A DNA stretch of 64,000 bases from Lenisia limosa (Eukaryota; Breviatea), in contig LPNZ01009878.1 in assembly GCA_001655205.1 (NCBI GenBank), positions 1-64,000 on the forward strand, read 5' to 3'. The position numbers and the translations under genes are program-made. Shown here piece by piece: positions 59,589 through 64,000 of the stretch. Under the pieces are notes generated by a model. It saw nothing but the letters and a program-made list of their open reading frames with translations. It did no database searches and was not told where the DNA came from. Each line of letters begins with the position of its first letter. The first letter of the stretch is position 1.

Positions 59589-62372
59589 ATGGTGCTTGGG
59601 GAGTCCAATGAGTGAGTGGGAATTGTTGTGATCCAAATTTCGAGTTTCCTCCTTCATTCCCTAACTATGCTTCTAGAGCGCACTTTGCCGAGCACGTCTT
59701 TGCCACCTTGCTGTACAGGTAACTGAACTTGAGACTCTCCTCATCAACTTCACTAACCTGACTTTCTAGTGACAATTATCTCATGGCTGTCCTTGTGCTG
59801 GGTAAATCTTTGGACGCCACTGGCACTCGCCATCCTAAGGTGCGTACTTGCAAGTGAACTATGGTATCTTTTTTCGTTACTCACTCCACAGGTTGTCTGC
59901 GTCACAAAGCATGTCAGTGAACATGTAATTGATGAACTGAAAAGAAATGGTTAGCTTTGTTTCTGCCAATAGGGACTTTCTCGTTTCGTCTTTCTTTTAC
60001 TTTTGCACTGATGCTGTCTTTACTCGCTCTAGACTGGCTCATTAGACGAGTGGATGCTCTAGGCCACACGACGGAGGGATCTGACTCCAGGTTTAAGTGG
60101 GTGTTCACGGTATGTGGTGTAGGGATACTTGCCATATTGTTATTTCATATTTAAAATGTTCTCACCATTTCAGAAGCTTCGTCTGTGGCAGATGGTTGAG
60201 TTCAAAAGGATTATCTTCTTAGATGCGGATATTGCGGTCCAAAACCCCTTGGTGAGCCATTTCTTGGAGTCAAACTCATTCGAATTAGTGGTTTATTTTG
60301 TGATTATTATTATACCTGAGGGTGCCTTATGTTTTGGTAGTTGTTCTCACATGTTGCAGGATGATCTTTTCGAGTGTGGCCGTTTTTGTGGAGTTTATTT
60401 ACACCCCTTCAATTTCAATGGAGGACTTCTGGTGATCACTCCCGACCTGGATGAATAGTACGCTCTTTGCAACTTTGACTGTTCACGTCGAAATGGGATT
60501 CCTTAACTGTCTGTCTAGTCTATCCTTTTCATGGCTTCTTAAACAGGCATTCTGACTTTGCAGTGATCGTTTATTGAAATTCCGCGATGAAAACGGCTCA
60601 TCCTTCGGAATGATGGGTGAACAGACCCTTCTCAATATGTTCTACGGGCCTGAAATGGTGGGAGGCATTGACATGTAGTGGTCTGCTTCTTTGTTTTTGT
60701 TGTTGTTGAAATCATTGAACATGAATGGTGAACCTTTGTCCTTGTTCTTCAAAATACTCTATTTCACAGTCTAGCAAACAACCCCCGAGTACCTTGGCCA
60801 TCTTCCAGACCTCAAGGAAATCCCCGATAATGACCCAACTGTAAGGGGACGAGTCGCATTCTCTCGCTTTGCCACAAAAGAATGAAGTTGTCCAAATTGA
60901 TTATTGTCATCGTTACGTTGACAATACAGGTCCCGGCCCAACGTCTTCCTTATGACTACAATGCTGAGTCAACAGTTCATAGCTGGTTAGTGGGACTCAT
61001 ACTATATTATGTCACCTTTAGTTCGCACCAAATAGCAAATTGTGCCTCTCCTTGATTTCTCCTCCACAGGTATGGAGAGTGGAGAACAAAGTCAGGAACT
61101 GTCATGGCTATTCATTACCTTGATAAAGGTGTCAAACCATGGTAGGTGGTTTTTGTTTTTTCCGACTCTTGTTCAGTTTTTGTTTTGATTTGTATTTACC
61201 TTCCTTACCCGCCCCCCAGGACATGGTACTCATACCTCCGTCACCCCATTAATTGGGTCTGGTACCAATATAGGGTATGTTGGGGATCATAAAGGTAAAG
61301 GAAACAGATAATTGGAATAGATTGTCTTTGGATGAAACTGTCACACCATGGAGTACTTTTCAGTTTACAATTCTATATTGCTTCTGTCTGAGTTTCTGAG
61401 TCGTCTGATACTCGATAGCGGAGTTTGGATACCCTCATTTTTTAGGCTGAGCTTCCATGTGACTCTCTTCTGGTTGTTTGGTTTGCTGTTCTCCTCTTCT
61501 CTATTACGCCAATCTACGTTTCCATCACCACTTCGTTCATGCCTGAAACAAAGGTTTGAGAGAGTGTGCGTTAAAGTTTCACCAAGGAACTTCGAAGTTG
61601 ATTGCACTTTTCACTCCTTAGGGCTTTTTCAACCAGCTCCGCTACCAACTGCAGTTTTTCCCTCTTTGCATCGCCCTCCTCCTCTCCGCTTACATTGCCT
61701 TCTTCTTTGGTAAGCATCAGAATGCTCATGACTTACGACATAGTGCCTTCAACGCAGTATCCCTGTTTGGGCTGGATCCAGTTCCTCGTGACATGGCCTC
61801 TTTTGGCGCTTCTGCTCTGCAAAGACACCGCCAATGTTCTTCGGTCCTACGTCGCAACCGTCGTGCTCATCTGTTGGAGGGTCTTTCTATCATCGTTTCT
61901 TGGCATTAGCAAACTTTTATGGTTTCTTATTAACATTTCACAGGTGTCCAGTTCAACAGTAATGGCAATACGCCTTCGGAGATTATCAAGCTTATTTTCG
62001 TTGCTGGAGTTGGTATTACGATTGCTGCCTCGGAGTGGCCCTCCAAGAATGCTGTCATCACCTCAATACAGGTAAGCCACGGATTCATCCCTTCTTTGTC
62101 ACATCCTTTTGTGGATAAAAAGACTGCTTCTGACGATGAATAAAAAATATGACCATGTAGGCATTCCGTCTTAAGATGGCAAATGGACCGGGTTTGCCAA
62201 CGTCTATGCAACCTTCGCCAAGCCCACTTTCTGCTCATCCGTGCACTTGGAAGGTATGCAAACTTCTAATTTCAACAAATAACTTCACGTCATCTGACTC
62301 TTCTTTCAGGTGTGTGCTTGTGGGCTCTCACTTCTTATCTTATGGGTTATCGTCATCAACGACAGGCTCTGA
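59589..62372 (+). CDS. GT8-family glycosyltransferase with C-terminal membrane domain (glycogenin/IPUT1-like)
   Basis: The best start is MVLGESNE at 59589; an upstream in-frame stretch (SPPEYLEVRQNNP) suggests an extra exon is possible. The GT8 core reads RAHFAEHVFATLLYS, DNYLMAVLVLGKSLDATGTR, VVCVTKHVSEHVIDELKR and LRLWQMVEFKRIIFLDADIA with the catalytic DAD motif. DDLFECGRFCGVYLHPFNFN and GGLLVITPDLDE follow, then GMMGEQTLLNMFYGPE. A later YNAESTVHSW, TMAIHYLDKGVKPW-type segment has the conserved HY...KPW of GT8. The C-terminal part is membrane-spanning: LQFFPLCIALLLSAYIAFFF, MLMTYDIVPSTQYPCLGWIQ and LVTWPLLALLLCKDTANVLR. A GT8 domain fused to such a membrane region resembles plant IPUT1/PGSIP, which glucuronosylates inositol phosphoceramide, but substrate is not provable here. 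Stop at 62370-62372 or 62375-62377, depending on the last splice. Confidence 0.78.
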
Positions 62373-62531
62373 TTTAGTGTTCCTTCGTTTGTTTCCTGTT
62401 TCTTCTATTACTATTCATATGTATCTTTAATTTGACTGGGCCACAGTGCAACACTGAATGCGACATCAATCAAAACTAATCAATGAAAAAGGAAGACACT
62501 TAACATCCGAATAAACTGATAACGGGCGCGT

Positions 62532-64000
62532 TTAGACCTTCTTGTAATCCAGTTTAGCCTCCAACTTCTTGGCTGTATTGATTTTACGTGTGGCCTAGAA
62601 ACATGAATAGATTTTCAAAGAGGGTTCTAAAGATTGTAAATCTTGGGGGGATACGATTCAAACATTCATACCTTAACTAAGTCCTCCTGTACAATGTAGT
62701 CTCTCTCGTCACGAATTGCAAACATTCCTGCAGCATCACTGATGCAACAAAAACGCTCATTATATTATTGTTTGATATGCTTGATATTTTTTTGTATGAA
62801 CGAATTATTGTTTTACAAAAATTCTACATCTAGTACTAATTATATGATATGATATGTACATATAGTTTGCATATCATATGTTATTAAGAAGAAACACTTG
62901 ATATGAGATTTTGTTCTGGTCCCCTTACCAGCTTCTGTACAGACATTCCTCAAATCCGCTCCGTTAAAACCGTCACTCAACTTGACAATGCTGTCAAAAT
63001 CTGGGGGGAGTAAAATACTGTTTTTGAATTAATAGACAAAAAACCTTGAGATAACAAAATGTTTATCAAACAGTTATGAACCAGTGGGAGGTGGGAGAGA
63101 CAGTAGGAAGGGTGGAGGGGAACAGTAGGGAGGGTGGAGGAAGGAACAGGGGGAGAGGAAGAAGCCCAGATCCAGCTTTAAAGCACCACAAGGGGGAGGG
63201 GAAGAAGCACGTTTAAGAATATAATGTAAGATAAGATGAGACAATTTCACTGGAAACCTTGATAAAATAATGATGCGCTACGACAACATAGGAACTGACT
63301 ATCCGCCAACCAATATCTCCGTGCTTCTGAATTTCAGCGGAATGGATCTTGAGGATCTCCAGTCGTGACTGCTCATTGGGCCACGGGATTTCGATCTTTC
63401 GATCTAAGCGGCCAGGCCTGATGGGATGGGAGTAAAACTAAGATAATTTCGGAGAATATTGGTGTAAGCGCACTAATTACCAACTGAATCAAAAACTCCA
63501 AAGCAAAAAATAATCAGTTGTAGAATGGGAACGCATATAACTCTGGAAAAACACAAAAACACCAGATATAAAAACGAAATTTAGAGGATGACTAGAATAT
63601 CAAAAATAAAAAATACACCCACGTGGACTCGTGAACATAAGATAGACTGTGGTATCATATTCCTTTCCAAAAAAAGCAAAAGAATACCTCAGTAGAGCAG
63701 GGTCCAATGTATCGGGTCTGTTTGTGGCCATAATAATCTAATGAATAAGTGCAATATAATGTCTTGAGTCTCACTTTGTTCTCAAAAAAAGACAAAGATA
63801 TTATTCTCTTTTGAGATTCATTGGACACAAACTGTGAAAACGCCTATACTATTCTAAACCTACTTTAACTTTGTCGAGGGAGTCAAAACCATCCATTTGG
63901 TTCAAAAGCTGCGGAGTGTGAATGAAGCTTCAAAGCGAGAGGCCAATAAGACAACTTAGGTTTACTTCAAGAAAAAGAAACCAACCTCCATGAGAGTTCT
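62532..64000 (-). CDS. PSMC6: 26S proteasome regulatory ATPase Rpt4 (PSMC6), 5' end outside window
   Basis: An AAA+ ATPase of the proteasome 19S base that unfolds substrates. The visible part is the C-terminal half of the AAA domain. In order: [56 protein letters not shown] with [58 protein letters not shown] and [20 protein letters not shown] with the stop at 62532-62534. These match human PSMC6 ([59 protein letters not shown]) better than other Rpt subunits. The Walker A and B motifs lie beyond position 64000. An intron rich in purine repeats is at about 63075-63200. Confidence 0.93.

Noticed and set aside
57168-62372. LicD-like and GT8 domains as a single fused gene
   Set aside because: A stop codon at 59371-59373 ends a complete LicD domain, and a suitable GT8 start lies downstream.

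Overview
The window is nuclear DNA of a small-genome, unicellular eukaryote. Almost every gene is cut by many short GT-AG introns, several of them only about 33-38 nt. The genes encode cytosolic ribosomal proteins (eL20, uL3), a 26S proteasome ATPase, mRNA-processing factors (THOC5, FIP1, an SR protein), ER proteins (MPDU1-like, SARAF) and a eukaryotic tRNA-Asp. A TTLL1-type tubulin polyglutamylase and a polycystin-2 channel suggest a flagellated cell. I cannot name the lineage from sequence alone. Nine runs of N mark assembly gaps; several sit beside poly-G/C tracts or cut into genes.

Layout: 20-723 end of an unrecognised Ser/Arg/Pro-rich gene (+). 1674-3174 inositol-pentakisphosphate 2-kinase (+). 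3340-4265 and 4605-6790 two unrecognised genes (-). 6990-7802 small membrane protein (-). 8176-8487 60-residue secreted protein (-). 9275-13153 polycystin-2 channel (+). 13374-15362 Pro/Tyr/Gln-rich coiled-coil protein (-). 15655-19843 THOC5 (-). 20056-21757 MPDU1 (+). 21926-22591 SWS1/ZSWIM7 (-). 22996-25766 coiled-coil protein (+). 26005-27684 SRSF10-like SR protein (-). 28003-28811 eL20 (+). 29229 to about 34779 UvrD/Srs2-type helicase (+). 35579-35650 tRNA-Asp (+). 35804 to about 45130 a very large cysteine-rich multi-domain surface protein (-). 46077-48495 TTLL1 (-). 48887-51233 FIP1 (+). 51357-52802 uL3 (-). 53049-54710 adenylate kinase with a membrane tail (+). 54840-56887 SARAF (-). 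57168-59373 LicD/fukutin-like protein (+). 59589-62372 GT8 glycosyltransferase with a membrane domain (+). 62532-64000 proteasome ATPase Rpt4 (-), cut by the window end.

Genes mostly alternate between strands, so that neighbours share short divergent promoters (about 200-400 bp) or overlap-free convergent 3' ends (about 120-240 bp). There is no operon-like pathway cluster, but themes recur: mRNA export and 3' processing (THOC5, SR protein, FIP1), calcium and membrane signalling (PKD2, SARAF, IPK1), ER/Golgi glycosylation (MPDU1, LicD-like, GT8) and DNA repair (Srs2-like helicase, ZSWIM7).

The most unusual signal is not one gene. It is a repeated pattern of short (about 25-47 bp) tandem duplications. 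Several lie exactly across exon-intron junctions, so that a gene carries two or three copies of the same splice site. Others are in-frame and lengthen proteins. Exon boundaries were read by eye from splice consensus and protein continuity; gene ends given as approximate are uncertain.
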